DNA of 64,000 bases, from positions 62,001 through 126,000 of the forward strand of contig NZ_JAKGRW010000012.1 of NCBI RefSeq assembly GCF_021555175.1, read 5' to 3'. The DNA comes from Nocardioides alcanivorans (GTDB lineage: Bacteria; Actinomycetota; Actinomycetes; Propionibacteriales; Nocardioidaceae). The notes beneath the pieces are model-generated. The model was not told the DNA's origin and made no database searches. It saw only the letters and a list, made by a program, of their open reading frames with translations. Positions 16,838 to 25,876 of the stretch are shown here, in pieces. Numbering within the stretch: the stretch's first letter is position 1; each line of letters starts with the position of its first letter. Position numbers and translations under genes: made by a program.

Positions 16838-18936
16838 TCATGAGGACGCGCTCCAGACCACGGCGGCGTCCAGTGCCTCGACACCACCCTCGGTGACGCG
16901 AAGCGGATTGACCTCGAAGGCCGCCAGGCCGTCGCCGAGCACGAGCGACAGGTCGGCGATCCGCACGATCGCCGTGACCAACCCCTCGACGTCCACGGGA
17001 GCAGCGCCGCGTGCGCCGTCCAACAGCGGCCAGGCACGCAGTGACCGCAAGGCGCGCTCCACCTCACCCTCGTCGGCAGGCAGGGCGACACGCTGGACAT
17101 CCTGGAGCACCTCGGTCCACACGCCACCCAGCCCGATCGCCAGGACGTTTCCCCACCCTGGTTCACGCACGACCCCCACCAGGAGATCGATCCCGTCCGG
17201 ACGCTGCGGGCCGACCAACAGGCCCTCGATCGTCGCCCCGGGGGCGGCCGCAGACACCCGGTCGAGCATCGCTTGCGCCTGCTCCCCGACATCGCACGGC
17301 GCCACGCCCAGGGCCACGCCGCCCACCTCCGTCTTGTGGAGGATGTCGTCGGACAGCACCTTGATCACCACCGGATCGTCCCAGTCCGCGGCCACCGCCG
17401 CAGCCTCGTCCGCCGAGGTGACCACCTGGCCTGGTGCGACGGGGATGCCGGCCGACTCGAGCAACGGCCGGCAGATCCGCTCGGTCCAGCTGCCGGTCCG
17501 TGCCACCGAGGGCAGCTCCACGGCGCCGGCCTCGCGAGGTGCGTCATCGTGCCGGTGGACCGACCACTCCTGGATCTGCCGGATCGCTGGCAGGATCCGG
17601 TCGACACCGCCAAAGAGCGCCGGAGCCCCCACCTCACGGCGAATCTCACGCACACGTGGGGTGAGGTGACGCACGCTCGTGTTGGCCAGGACGACAGGCA
17701 CCTCCGACCGCTGAGCGACCGCGGACATCGAGGCAACACACTCCAGGCCCCACTCCAGGTTCTCCGCTTGGTGATCGATCTCCTGGGCGGCGACCACCAC
17801 GCCGATCCCGGCATCCTCGACAACGGTCTCCAGTGCCCGTGCGAAGAGCGTGGCATCGGTGACGGCTGCTCCGGTGATGTCGAGCGGATTGTGCACCGAG
17901 GCGAAGCTGGGCAGGATCTCCTTCAGTGCCGTCACGGTCTCCGAGGCGAACTCAGGCATCGCCAACCCGACGTCCTCGGCACGGTCGGCGACGATGTCAC
18001 ACGTCCCGCCCGAGATGGTCAGCAGCGCGGCACCACGGTCGATCGGTCCCGTGTGGGCATAGGTGTCGGCGACGGTCAGCAAGTCTTCGAGCGACGAGAC
18101 CCGGACGACCCCGGCGCTGCGGAGGAACGCGTCGATGACCTCGTCGTTGCCCACCAGCGATCCCGTGTGGGCGAGCGCTGCCCGGGCAGCGGCCTCGCTG
18201 CGGCCGACCTTCAAGCAGACGACAAGTTTCCCGTTGGCGCGGGCGCGACGACTCGCCTCCAGGAAGGCCTGGGGGTCCTTGAAGCTCTCGGCGAAGACGG
18301 CGATCGCATCGGTCGCCTCGTCCTCGGCCAGGAAGTCGACGACATCGCCCACGCTGACGTCCATCTCGTTGCCGGTGCTCACAGCAAAGCTCAGGCCGAC
18401 GTCGAACGAGCGCGCCATGTTCATGATCTGCACCGTCACGTTGCCGCTCTGGGAGACCACCGCGATGCGTCCGGGCAGCAGGTCCTCGCCTGGCTGGAAG
18501 GGCTTGAGGGCGACCTTGGCGGCGGTGTTGACGTAGCCCAGGGCATTCGGGCCCAGCACCACCATGTCGTGAGCACGGCACAGCTCCGCCAGCTCCCGTT
18601 GATCGGCCCTGCCCTCGTCTCCGACCTCAGCGAACCCTGAACTCAGGATCACCGCAGCCTTGACGCCGGCGGCTGCCACGTCCCGCATCGCCGGAAGGAC
18701 CGCGCCACCCGGCACCATGAAGAAGGCGACGTCGGGCACCTCCGGCAGCTCGGCCACACTCTTCGCGAGCGGTCGCCCGTGGGCCTCCCTCCACGAGGAT
18801 TGACGAGATGGCGCTCACCGTCGAAGCCGATCACGTCGAGGGCGGTGTTGATCCGGTGCGACCAGTTGGAGCGTTCGCTCGCTCCGATCAGGGCGATGCT
18901 GCGGGGCGCGAGAAGCGCACGGAGACGATGAGTCAT
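16838..18936 (-). CDS. ADP-forming acyl-CoA ligase, second copy; one frameshift
   Basis: About 699 residues when repaired. The N-terminal MTHRLRALLAPRSIALIGAS is in one frame and the remainder, from EAHGRPLAKSVAELP on, in another; one extra G in the G-rich tract 18787-18792 joins them to give NPRGREAHGRP or a close variant, which parallels NPRRREVHGRP in the copy at 13.2-15.4 kb. Domains follow the same order: CoA-binding Rossmann, two ligase-CoA domains (SQSGNVTVQIMN; ISGGTCDIVADR) and ATP-grasp (VIKVLSDDILHKTEVGGV). It lies just upstream of the second TRAP-type promoter and 20 nt below the thiolase-like gene. Confidence 0.85.
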
Positions 18937-18956
18937 GGCGAGACCTTCCGTAGGGA

Positions 18957-20144
18957 TCAGGTGCGGGCAAGGAGCAGCAGGGAGCCGTCGGACATGTCGC
19001 CGTAGCCGGTGACGAGGCCGAGTTCCGCGTTGGAGAGTTGACCGGCGCCGGCGTCGCCCCTCAGCTGCCGGACGGCTTCGACGACGTGGTTCATGCCGGC
19101 GATGTGCGCCTGGGAGAGCAGCCCACCGTGGGTGTTGACGGGCAGCGTGCCGCCCGGGCCGATGCCACGATCGCGGATGAAGTCAGGGGCTTCGCCTCGC
19201 GCACAGAAGCCCAGTTCCTCGAGCTGACGCAGCACGACGAAGGAGAAGCAGTCGTAGAGCCACAACGCATCGAAGGCGTCCAGCTCGAGACCGACCTCCT
19301 TCAGCAGCCGGGGCGCAAGCTTCGTGAGGCCCATCTGGAGCATGTCCGGACGAGAGACCAGGTCGTCCGGCGTGTCCGCACGCCCCTCTCCCGCTCCCAG
19401 CACTCGGACCGGCGGCCGGACACCGTGGAGCCCGGCGCTCGCGCTGGCCACCACGACCGCTGCCGCGCCGTCCGACTCCTGGCAGACGTCGAACAGCCGG
19501 AACGGCTCGACGAGCATCGGGGACGCGTCGTACTGCTCCCTGGTCAGAGGACGGTCGCGGAAGTAGGCCCGGGAGTTGCTCTGGGCATGTGCTCGCGTGG
19601 CCAGGGCGACATCGCGCAGTCCGTCGCGGTCGGCGCCGGTGGTGGCCAGCCACCGATTGGCGTGCAGGCTGTACCACTGCATCGGTACCGACAGACCGTA
19701 GGGCCGCTCGAGATGATCACGTAGGTGCTGGCCGGGCCATCGGATGGCCATGCCTGCGCCACCGGAATCGCTGAGTCGAGCCGCTCCGCTGTACTGGGTG
19801 CCGCCAGCCGCGACCAGCACCCTCGACGCCAGGCCGGCGCGCACGGCGCCAGCTGCGATGCCGATGGCTGCCACGGTCCCCGCGCCACCCATCGAGGTGG
19901 CGGCGTGGAAGCGCAGGTCACCGATGCCGAGCGCGTGGACGAACTCTTCCGCGTCGATCTTTCCGTTGGGCACGACGACGCCGTCGATGGCGCTCGGCTC
20001 GATGCCGGCGTCGGCACAGGCGGCCAGGGCCGCGCTCATCGTGAGTTGCACGGTGGTCTGGTCGGTGCCACGGCAGTAGTCGGTCTCACCCACGCCCACG
20101 ATGCCCGCCCCGGGTTGCGCCACGGTGGTGACCGGCGCGGTCAC
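18957..20144 (-). CDS. Thiolase-like protein (SCP-x/Ltp type), second copy
   Basis: A 395-residue thiolase-fold protein with GIVGVGETDY near the N-terminus, LWLYDCFSFVVLRQLEELGFC mid-C-terminal (the YDCFS segment corresponds to YDCFT in the first copy) and NTHGGLLSQAHIAGM at the C-terminal active-site loop. The GTG start at 20144 overlaps the restored stop of the DUF35 gene (GTGA). Thiolase/DUF35 pairs are found in acyl-CoA thiolases and in Ltp2-type retro-aldolases; because His is retained in the C-terminal loop, this copy may be closer to a true thiolase than the first copy. That distinction is inference. Confidence 0.82.
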   Translation of the reverse strand: MTAPVTTVAQPGAGIVGVGETDYCRGTDQTTVQLTMSAALAACADAGIEPSAIDGVVVPNGKIDAEEFVHALGIGDLRFHAATSMGGAGTVAAIGIAAGAVRAGLASRVLVAAGGTQYSGAARLSDSGGAGMAIRWPGQHLRDHLERPYGLSVPMQWYSLHANRWLATTGADRDGLRDVALATRAHAQSNSRAYFRDRPLTREQYDASPMLVEPFRLFDVCQESDGAAAVVVASASAGLHGVRPPVRVLGAGEGRADTPDDLVSRPDMLQMGLTKLAPRLLKEVGLELDAFDALWLYDCFSFVVLRQLEELGFCARGEAPDFIRDRGIGPGGTLPVNTHGGLLSQAHIAGMNHVVEAVRQLRGDAGAGQLSNAELGLVTGYGDMSDGSLLLLART

Positions 20145-20566
20145 GACGTGGCCTCCGCTCGTGACCACACCAGGGCGGGAGCGCCCCCAGCAACTCCCCG
20201 CGGCCCCGGACCACCAGCCCACAACGCAGCGTGGCCGGCGGGTCGGCGTAGAGCCCAGTCAGGCGGATCCCCCGGACACGTCGACAACGGCGACTCCGTA
20301 GGGCAACCGGTCGGCGAACCACGGATGGAAGGCACGATGAACGACGCTGAAGGTGTGGACCGTCCCCACCGGATCGACCGGGTGGGAGGCGAACGCCGTC
20401 TGGTGACAGGTGCCGCAGGTGGGCCGGGGCGGCCACTGGACAGTGTCACAGGCACGGCAGCGCCTGACCACGACACTCCCCGGCCCAGAGCATCGACATG
20501 GTCTGCGTACTCCGGAGCGACGTGCTCGGGGAAGGGTCTCGACACCACGGCTTCCGAGCCACTCAC
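20141..20566 (-). CDS. DUF35 zinc-ribbon/OB-fold protein, partner of the thiolase-like protein; three frameshifts
   Basis: About 142 residues when repaired. The zinc ribbon is C-R-A-C ... C-G-T-C in VRRCRACDTVQWPPRPTCGT, followed by an OB-fold strand GTVHTFSVVHRAF and VAVVDVSGGIRLTGLYA. Single-base gaps at C-runs 20478-20481, 20269-20273 and 20184-20188 must each be filled; the repaired frame then starts at a GTG overlapping the SDR stop and ends at a TGA overlapping the thiolase-like start, which strongly supports the repair. DUF35 proteins bind and stabilise thiolase-fold partners. Confidence 0.8.
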   Translation of the reverse strand: MSGSEAVVSRPFPEHVAPEYADHVDALGRGVSWSGAAVPVTLSSGRPGPPAAPVTRRRSPPTRSIRWGRSTPSASFIVPSIRGSPTGCPTESPLSTCPGDPPDWALRRPAGHAALWAGGPGPRGVAGGAPALVWSRAEATS

Positions 20567-21435
20567 GCCTGATCACCAACTCGGCGACCCGCCTCGCGAC
20601 GCCCAGCTTGGTCAGCGTACTTCTCATCAGCCATGGGTGAGGGCCCTCCGGCTCCGGTCATCCCGGCGTCGACGGGCAGCACCACCCCGGTCACGAAGGC
20701 CGCGTCGTCACTGGCGAGATAGAGCACCCCCGCGGCGACATCAGCGGGTACCAGCGGACGCCCCATGTAGCGAGAGCGGTCCAGCGCCTCTTGGGCTCCG
20801 GACAGATCGGTCGCGTCTCCCGCGACGAGATCCGCCGTCATCTGCGAAACGACAGCACCGGGGACGATGACGTTGGCGCGGATCCCGAACTGTCGCAACT
20901 CTGCGGCGACCGAGTTCGACAACCCGATGATGCCGGCCTTCACGGCGCTGTAGACGTGGGCGCCCACTCCGCCCATGACGCCGGCGGGGCTGGAGGTCGA
21001 GATGATCACGCCCGAACGCTGGGGCTTCATCACCCGAGCCGCATGCTTCATGCCCAGCAGCGCGCCGCGCAGGTTGACGGCGATGGTGAGGTCGGCATCC
21101 TCCGTCCGGGTCCGGTCGATGGGCCCGACCGCGCCGATGATGCCCGCGTTGTTGAACATCACGTCGAGGCGACCGAACTCGGCGACCGCCGCGTCCACCA
21201 ACGAGGAGACCGACGCCTCGTCGCTGACATCGGTACGACGGAAGATCACCCCGGCTCCGAGCTCCGTGGCGAGCGCGACGCCCGCCTCCTCCTGCAGATC
21301 GGCGATCACGACCTTGGCGCCCTCGGCATGGAAGAGACGGACCGTGCCGGCTCCGATGCCGCTGGCACCGCCGGTCACCACGGCGACCCGGCCGTCGAGA
21401 CGGCCGCGCGGGGCCGCCCCGGATGCACCACTCAC
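20563..21435 (-). CDS. Short-chain dehydrogenase/reductase (SDR)
   Basis: A 290-residue SDR with TGGASGIG near residue 20, VVIADL (Asp, suggesting NAD preference), NNAG, STSSPAGVMGG with the catalytic Ser, and YSAVK. The C-terminal tail of about 30 charged residues after the family end (DAGMTGAGG) is unusual and overlaps the DUF35 gene start by 4 nt. The GTG start overlaps the aldehyde dehydrogenase stop. Likely oxidises or reduces a hydroxyl/keto intermediate in the same pathway as its neighbours. Confidence 0.88.
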   Translation of the reverse strand: MSGASGAAPRGRLDGRVAVVTGGASGIGAGTVRLFHAEGAKVVIADLQEEAGVALATELGAGVIFRRTDVSDEASVSSLVDAAVAEFGRLDVMFNNAGIIGAVGPIDRTRTEDADLTIAVNLRGALLGMKHAARVMKPQRSGVIISTSSPAGVMGGVGAHVYSAVKAGIIGLSNSVAAELRQFGIRANVIVPGAVVSQMTADLVAGDATDLSGAQEALDRSRYMGRPLVPADVAAGVLYLASDDAAFVTGVVLPVDAGMTGAGGPSPMADEKYADQAGRREAGRRVGDQA

Positions 21436-22906
21436 GACGGGACCGCGATCGACTTGGTCTCGAGGAACGCCTTGAAGCCTTCGGGGCCCATCTCACGCCC
21501 GATCCCAGACTGCTTGTAGCCACCGAACGGGGAGCCGTAGGCCTGCGGTCGCCCGTTGATGCTGACCATGCCCGTGCGAATCCGGCGAGCGACGGCGACG
21601 GCGTGGTCGACGTCGGCCCCCAGACCGAACCGGAGAGTCCGTAGACCGAGTCGTTGGCGATCCGGACCGCATCCTCAACGTCGTCGTAGGGGATCGCGGC
21701 CACGACGGGCCCGAAGATCTCCTCCTGCGCCACCCGCATCTGGTTGTCCACACCGGCAAGCAGCGTGGGTGGCACGAACCACCCTGCCTCCAGCTCCGAC
21801 GGAAGTGGCAACGTCTCGCCGCCGGTGACCACCCTGGCACCCTCCTCTCGACCCAACGTGATGTAGCCCGCGACGCGGTCACGCTGGCGCTGGCTGACCA
21901 TGGGGCCGATCCTGGTGTCGGGGAGCATCGGGTCACCGACCTTCTGGGCAGCGAGGGCCGCGGCCAGCGCTTCGACGAACTCAGCCTCCCGGCGACGAGG
22001 AACGAGGATCCTGGTCTGTGCGATGCACGCCTGTCCGTTGACCATCATCGCCATCGGGAGCAGGGCCGGGATCACGGTCTCGATGTCGGCGTCCTCCAGC
22101 ATGATCGCCGCGGACTTTCCGCCCAACTCGAGAGTGACCCGAGCGATCCGCTGCGCAGCCGAGGCCATGATCGCCTTGCCAGCCGCACTGCTGCCCGTGA
22201 AAGCGACCTTGTCGACCTCGGGGTGAGCAACGAGGTGGGCGCCCGCCTCGCGGTCACCGGGAAGGATGCTGAGCACCCCTTCGGGCAGCCCGGCCTCGAG
22301 GAATGCGTCAGCGAACGCCTGCACCGTCAGCGGCGTCTCCGGCGGAGGCTTCAGGACCACCGAGCATCCTGCCGCCAGGGCCGGCGTGATCTTGAGGGAC
22401 GGGGTGCTCAACGGGCCGTTCCAGGGGGTGATCGCCCCTACCACCCCGACTGGCTCCTGGGTGACCAGGCTCGTGTTGGCGCCGTCCGAACGCCGCTCGT
22501 CGTAGGCGAACCCGCGTGCCAGGTCGGCGTAGTAGCGGGTGTGCCGGATCGGGTTCGGCACGTGTGCCATCTCGCTGAACCACAGGGGGCATCCGAGCTC
22601 GGAGGTGATGCTCACCGCCAGCTCGGGCGCACGCTTCTCCAGGAAGTCCGCGGCCTTGTGCATCACCTCCGCGCGCTCCTCCGGCGTGGCCCGGGACCAC
22701 ACGCCGGAGTCGAAGGAGGACCGAGCGGCGGCGACAGCCGCGTCGACGTCATCGGCCGAGGCGAGGGCCGCGGAACCGACCCGCTCTCCGTTCGCCGGGT
22801 TGCGCACCTCGGTGACCGCTCCTCCGCGTGGATCCTGCCACCGGCCTCCCACGAAGAGCTGCGGCCGCTCGGTCATGGCATCGGGCAGTGAGACGGGCTG
22901 GGACAT
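21432..22906 (-). CDS. NAD(P)-dependent aldehyde dehydrogenase; one frameshift near the C-terminus
   Basis: About 491 residues when repaired, the normal family length. Landmarks: EPVGVVGAITPWNGP, FTGSSAAGKAI, the catalytic Glu in LELGGKS and the nucleophilic Cys in NGQACIAQTR. The frame breaks after VYGLSGSVWG; one added base in the C-run 21617-21621 restores GADVDHAVAVARRIRTGM and the usual GYKQSGIGREMG tail, ending VPS at a TGA that overlaps the SDR. Without repair the frame runs into a meaningless read-through. It is the first gene of the minus-strand run and is divergent from the ferredoxin reductase. It could oxidise an aldehyde released by retro-aldol cleavage. Confidence 0.88.
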
Positions 22907-23034
22907 GAGTGGGGTCTCCCTCCGGCGAACAACGTCGCCACACGGGTGCTGAGATGACTCTGCGAGGACTATTGCTGATAATGAAACATAACGTATTGTC
23001 TCGGGTGACGCCAGCCACATCCCAGGAGCAGAGC
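22907..23034. promoter_or_regulatory. Divergent control region between aldehyde dehydrogenase and ferredoxin reductase
   Basis: A 128-nt gap between divergent genes with a locally AT-rich core (about 22970-23000). CTGATAATGA at 22975-22984 is the exact reverse complement of TCATTATCAG at 36835-36844 in another divergent control region. It is a candidate shared regulator site; no regulator gene is adjacent. Confidence 0.45.
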
Positions 23035-24267
23035 ATGTCAACACATGTCGTCATCGTCGGAGCCGGCCTTGCCGGCCTTCGCACCGCCGAACGTCTGCGC
23101 CGAGGGGGTTACGACGGCGTCCTCACGCTGATCGGCACCGAGGCGCATCCGCCGTACGACAGACCGCCCCTTTCCAAGGCACTTCTCGGCGCCGAGCAGA
23201 CACCGGACCTTCCAGCCCTCCGCAACAGTGACCGGCTCGCCGAGCTCGATCTGGATCTCAGGACGGGAGTGACCGCGACCGGCCTCGACCCCCGGGCACA
23301 CCGGGTGAGGCTGGACGACGGCAGCGAACTGGCCTATGACCAGCTGGTGCTCGCGACCGGGCTGACGGCGCGAGCGTTCCCGCAGTGGCAGGGCATCGAG
23401 GGCGTTCACGTACTGCGCAGCTTCGACGACTGCCTGGCCCTGCGCGCATCCGCAGCCAATGCCCGACACGCCACCGTGATCGGGGCCGGCGTGCTCGGCA
23501 GCGAGATCGCCGCGACGCTTCGAGGCCGGGGCGCGGAGGTCGATCTCGTCGACGCCCTTCCCCAGCCCCTCCACCGTGTCGCCGGGGACGAGGTCGGCGC
23601 CTTCATTGCAGACCTGCACCGATCGCACGGCGTGAGCCTCCACCTCGGACGCACGGTCGCGGAGCTCGCGACCGACGAAGGGCGCGTGCGGGAGGTCCGT
23701 CTCGACGACGGCACCCGGGTGCGCACCGACCTGGTAGTGGTCGCCGTCGGCGCCTCTCCCGTGACCGACTGGCTTGAGTCCTCCGGTGTCCATCTGGATG
23801 CCGGCGTGGTCGTCGACGACCGCGGCGCCACCTCCGCTCCGGATGTCTGGGCGGTCGGCGACGTTGCCGCGGTTCCCAACCCCCGCGGCGACGGCACCAT
23901 CCGGATCGAGCACTGGACCGCGGCCGGAGACTTGGCCGCGACCGTGGCGACCAACGTCCTCGCAGCGCTGGGTACCGGTGAGCCGCGAGCCCACGCAGAG
24001 ATCCCCTACATGTGGACCGACCAGTACGACGTCAAGCTGCAGTGCCTGGGCCTGCCCTGCGCCTCCGACGAGCGCGTCCTGCTCACCGGCTCCCCGGAGA
24101 GTGGCGCATTCCTCCTGGCCTTCGTCGACGACGGACACGTGAAGGCGGTGGTCGGCGCCGGCATGCCGGCCGCGCTGATGCGTTGCCGCGCGGCAGTGAC
24201 GAAATCCTGGCCCGTGACCGAACTCCGGGAAGCAGCTCCGTGGGAACGAAGGAAGGCAACCGCATGA
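23035..24267 (+). CDS. FAD-dependent ferredoxin reductase (P450-type/Rieske-type redox partner)
   Basis: A 410-residue pyridine-nucleotide-disulfide-fold reductase. The FAD Rossmann motif is VIVGAGLAGLRTAERLR (residues about 5-22), the NAD motif VIGAGVLGSEIAATLRG (about 145-160) and the second FAD motif VWAVGDVAAVPN (about 270-282). The ATG at 23035 follows CAGGAGCAG and gives the expected N-terminus. Such enzymes reduce small ferredoxins; the only P450-type ferredoxin in the window is at 4.8-5.0 kb, making it a plausible partner. Stop and next start overlap in ATGA. Confidence 0.88.
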   Translation: MSTHVVIVGAGLAGLRTAERLRRGGYDGVLTLIGTEAHPPYDRPPLSKALLGAEQTPDLPALRNSDRLAELDLDLRTGVTATGLDPRAHRVRLDDGSELAYDQLVLATGLTARAFPQWQGIEGVHVLRSFDDCLALRASAANARHATVIGAGVLGSEIAATLRGRGAEVDLVDALPQPLHRVAGDEVGAFIADLHRSHGVSLHLGRTVAELATDEGRVREVRLDDGTRVRTDLVVVAVGASPVTDWLESSGVHLDAGVVVDDRGATSAPDVWAVGDVAAVPNPRGDGTIRIEHWTAAGDLAATVATNVLAALGTGEPRAHAEIPYMWTDQYDVKLQCLGLPCASDERVLLTGSPESGAFLLAFVDDGHVKAVVGAGMPAALMRCRAAVTKSWPVTELREAAPWERRKATA

Positions 24268-24719
24268 GCGACCTCGAAGACCTGATGCACCGAGTGGCCC
24301 GGCTGGAGGAGGCGGAGCTCGCCCGGAACCTGCTGCACGCCTACGCGGAGACCCTCGACGATCCGACGCCCGAGGCGGTGGCGGATCTCTTCACCGAGGA
24401 CGGCGTGCTCTCCGTACCTGCGGGCGACTTCGCCGGGACCACCGCGATCACCGGGTTCTACCGCGACAGGCTGGGGCCGGGCGCCTCGGAGAAGCGGCAC
24501 TTCATCATGAACGTGCGAACCCGTCCACAGGGTCCGGGTCTGGTCGAGGTGGCGTCGTACTTCCTGTTCACGGCACGGGATCGCGACTCGGGCCTCGGCT
24601 GGGGTCAGTACCGCGATCTGATCGAGGTCGCCGGTGGCCGAGCCCGGTTCCGGCACAAGACCATCACCCCGCACCTGGCCACGGACCTGAACCGTGGCTG
24701 GCCCGCCACGGAGGCGTGA
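24264..24719 (+). CDS. SnoaL/NTF2-like fold protein
   Basis: A 151-residue protein with an N-terminal helix pair (RVARLEEAELARNLLHAYAE), LFTEDGVLSVPAGDFAG and KRHFIMNVRT, typical of the cone-shaped SnoaL-like fold. This fold includes hydroxylating, dehydrating and isomerising enzymes, so the reaction cannot be named. It is a paralogue of the 151-residue protein at 31.4-31.8 kb, sharing GWGQYRDLIEVAGG versus GWGEYDDLVDVSGG. It overlaps the reductase upstream and is one base away from the lactonase-like gene. Confidence 0.8.
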   Translation: MSDLEDLMHRVARLEEAELARNLLHAYAETLDDPTPEAVADLFTEDGVLSVPAGDFAGTTAITGFYRDRLGPGASEKRHFIMNVRTRPQGPGLVEVASYFLFTARDRDSGLGWGQYRDLIEVAGGRARFRHKTITPHLATDLNRGWPATEA

Positions 24720-24720
24720 G

Positions 24721-25593
24721 ATGCGGCAGATCCTCGCCGAGCAGGTGGTCGACGTCTACGCACAGCTCCCAGAGCCGGGCAGATCCTCGCGCTGGGTGGA
24801 GGCACGCAGGTTCGGGGCACACAACCGGCCGCTGATCGAAGGCCCGACCTACGTGGCGAACGGCGACCTCTACCTCGTCGACGTGCCCTGGGGTCGCCTG
24901 CTGCGCGTCCGGGACGGTGCGGTCGACGTCGTCCTGGAGTACGACGGCGAGCCCAACGGACTCGCCCTCCATCCGGACGGACGGATCTATGTCGCCGACT
25001 CGCGTCTCGGCATCCTCGCCTTCGAACCGGAGACAGCCGAGATGTCAACCGTCTGCGATCACCGGCGGACGGTGCCGTTCGTGGGACCGAACGATCTCGT
25101 GTTCGATGCCGAGGGCAACCTCTACTTCACCGACCAAGGGCTGAGCGACTGGCGGCAGCCCTACGGGGCTCTCTTCCGGCTGTCGCCCGGGGGTGACCTC
25201 GAACGGCTCCTCGACGGGCTACCAGGACCGAACGGTCTGACGCTCAGCGCCTCCGGGAGAGCCGTCGACGTGGCACTGACCGCTGAGAACAGCATCCTTC
25301 GGGTCACGCTCGATCCCCACGGCCAGGTGAACACGACCTCGACCTATCTCCGACTGCAGGGCGGCCTGGGCCCGGACGGCATGGCGACCGACCAGCAGGG
25401 CCGGCTCTTCGTCACGCACCCGGGCCGCGGCGTGGTCTGGGTCTTCGACCCCTGGGGCGAGCTGTGCGCGGAGATCCGCTCTCCCGCCGGACGGCACGTC
25501 ACCAACGTCGCCGTCGTCCCCAACCATCCCGGCCGGGTCATCATCACCGAGGCGGAGCACGGCGTACTGCTCCTCGCCACGGTCGACGCCTGA
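24721..25593 (+). CDS. SMP-30/gluconolactonase-like beta-propeller protein
   Basis: A 290-residue six-bladed propeller candidate. Characteristic blades read GPTYVANGDLYLVDVPWGR, NGLALHPDGRIYVADSRLG, GPNDLVFDAEGNLYFTDQG and GPDGMATDQQGRLFVTHPG. These Asn/Asp-rich loops are typical metal-binding elements of SMP-30 lactonases. The start is one base after the SnoaL stop. It may hydrolyse a lactone in the pathway, although some relatives are strictosidine-synthase-like. Transcription ends toward the repeat block at 25.6-25.9 kb. Confidence 0.82.
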   Translation: MRQILAEQVVDVYAQLPEPGRSSRWVEARRFGAHNRPLIEGPTYVANGDLYLVDVPWGRLLRVRDGAVDVVLEYDGEPNGLALHPDGRIYVADSRLGILAFEPETAEMSTVCDHRRTVPFVGPNDLVFDAEGNLYFTDQGLSDWRQPYGALFRLSPGGDLERLLDGLPGPNGLTLSASGRAVDVALTAENSILRVTLDPHGQVNTTSTYLRLQGGLGPDGMATDQQGRLFVTHPGRGVVWVFDPWGELCAEIRSPAGRHVTNVAVVPNHPGRVIITEAEHGVLLLATVDA

Positions 25594-25603
25594 CCCCCGG
25601 ACT

Positions 25604-25743
25604 GATCTCGACAAGCTCGATCAACGCAATCATCCGGAGGTCGAGCCAACCCGGGGTCGAGCCCTAACCCGGGGGTCGAGCCAACCCCCGGGGGTCGAGC
25701 CTGTCGAGACCCAACCCGCGAGTGATCTCGACAAGCTCGATCA
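25604..25743. repeat. Two copies of a 20-nt dispersed element flanking GGTCGAG repeats
   Basis: GATCTCGACAAGCTCGATCA occurs at 25604-25623 and 25724-25743, and its reverse complement at 9976-9995. Between them are four units beginning GGTCGAGCC (25639-25709) separated by AACCCGG-like spacers. The block lies between the convergent lactonase-like and luciferase-like genes. The element contains an imperfect dyad (CTCGACAAGCTCGA). Confidence 0.7.
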
Positions 25744-25860
25744 ACGGAGTGCAGTCGATCAACGGGGCGCAGTCGATCAACGAGGGTGGTCGATCAACGG
25801 AGTGCAGTCGATCATCCGGGGCGCAGTCGATCAACGGAGTGCAGTCGATCAACAGGGTTG
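25738..25860. repeat. Seven-unit tandem repeat, 17-19 nt period
   Basis: Units of CGATCAACGGAGTGCAGT and close variants begin at 25738, 25756, 25774, 25791, 25809, 25828 and 25846 (the last partial). Three units are identical. The array fills most of the gap between convergent genes. Unit length is too short and there are no distinct spacers, so it is not CRISPR. Confidence 0.85.
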
Positions 25861-25876
25861 CGGGGGCGGGCTGGGG

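Noticed and set aside
20741..23044. A 767-codon open frame that looks like an ALDH-SDR fusion
   Set aside because: After the break at 21617-21621 the translation is not SDR but the wrong frame of the SDR gene. It is read-through from a missing base.
25664..25852. A 62-codon repetitive ORF (IDCTPLIDCAP-like)
   Set aside because: It is the translation of the 18-nt tandem repeat, with no start signal or known family.
25738..25860. The tandem array as a CRISPR
   Set aside because: Units are 17-19 nt with no unique spacers and no cas gene is in the window.
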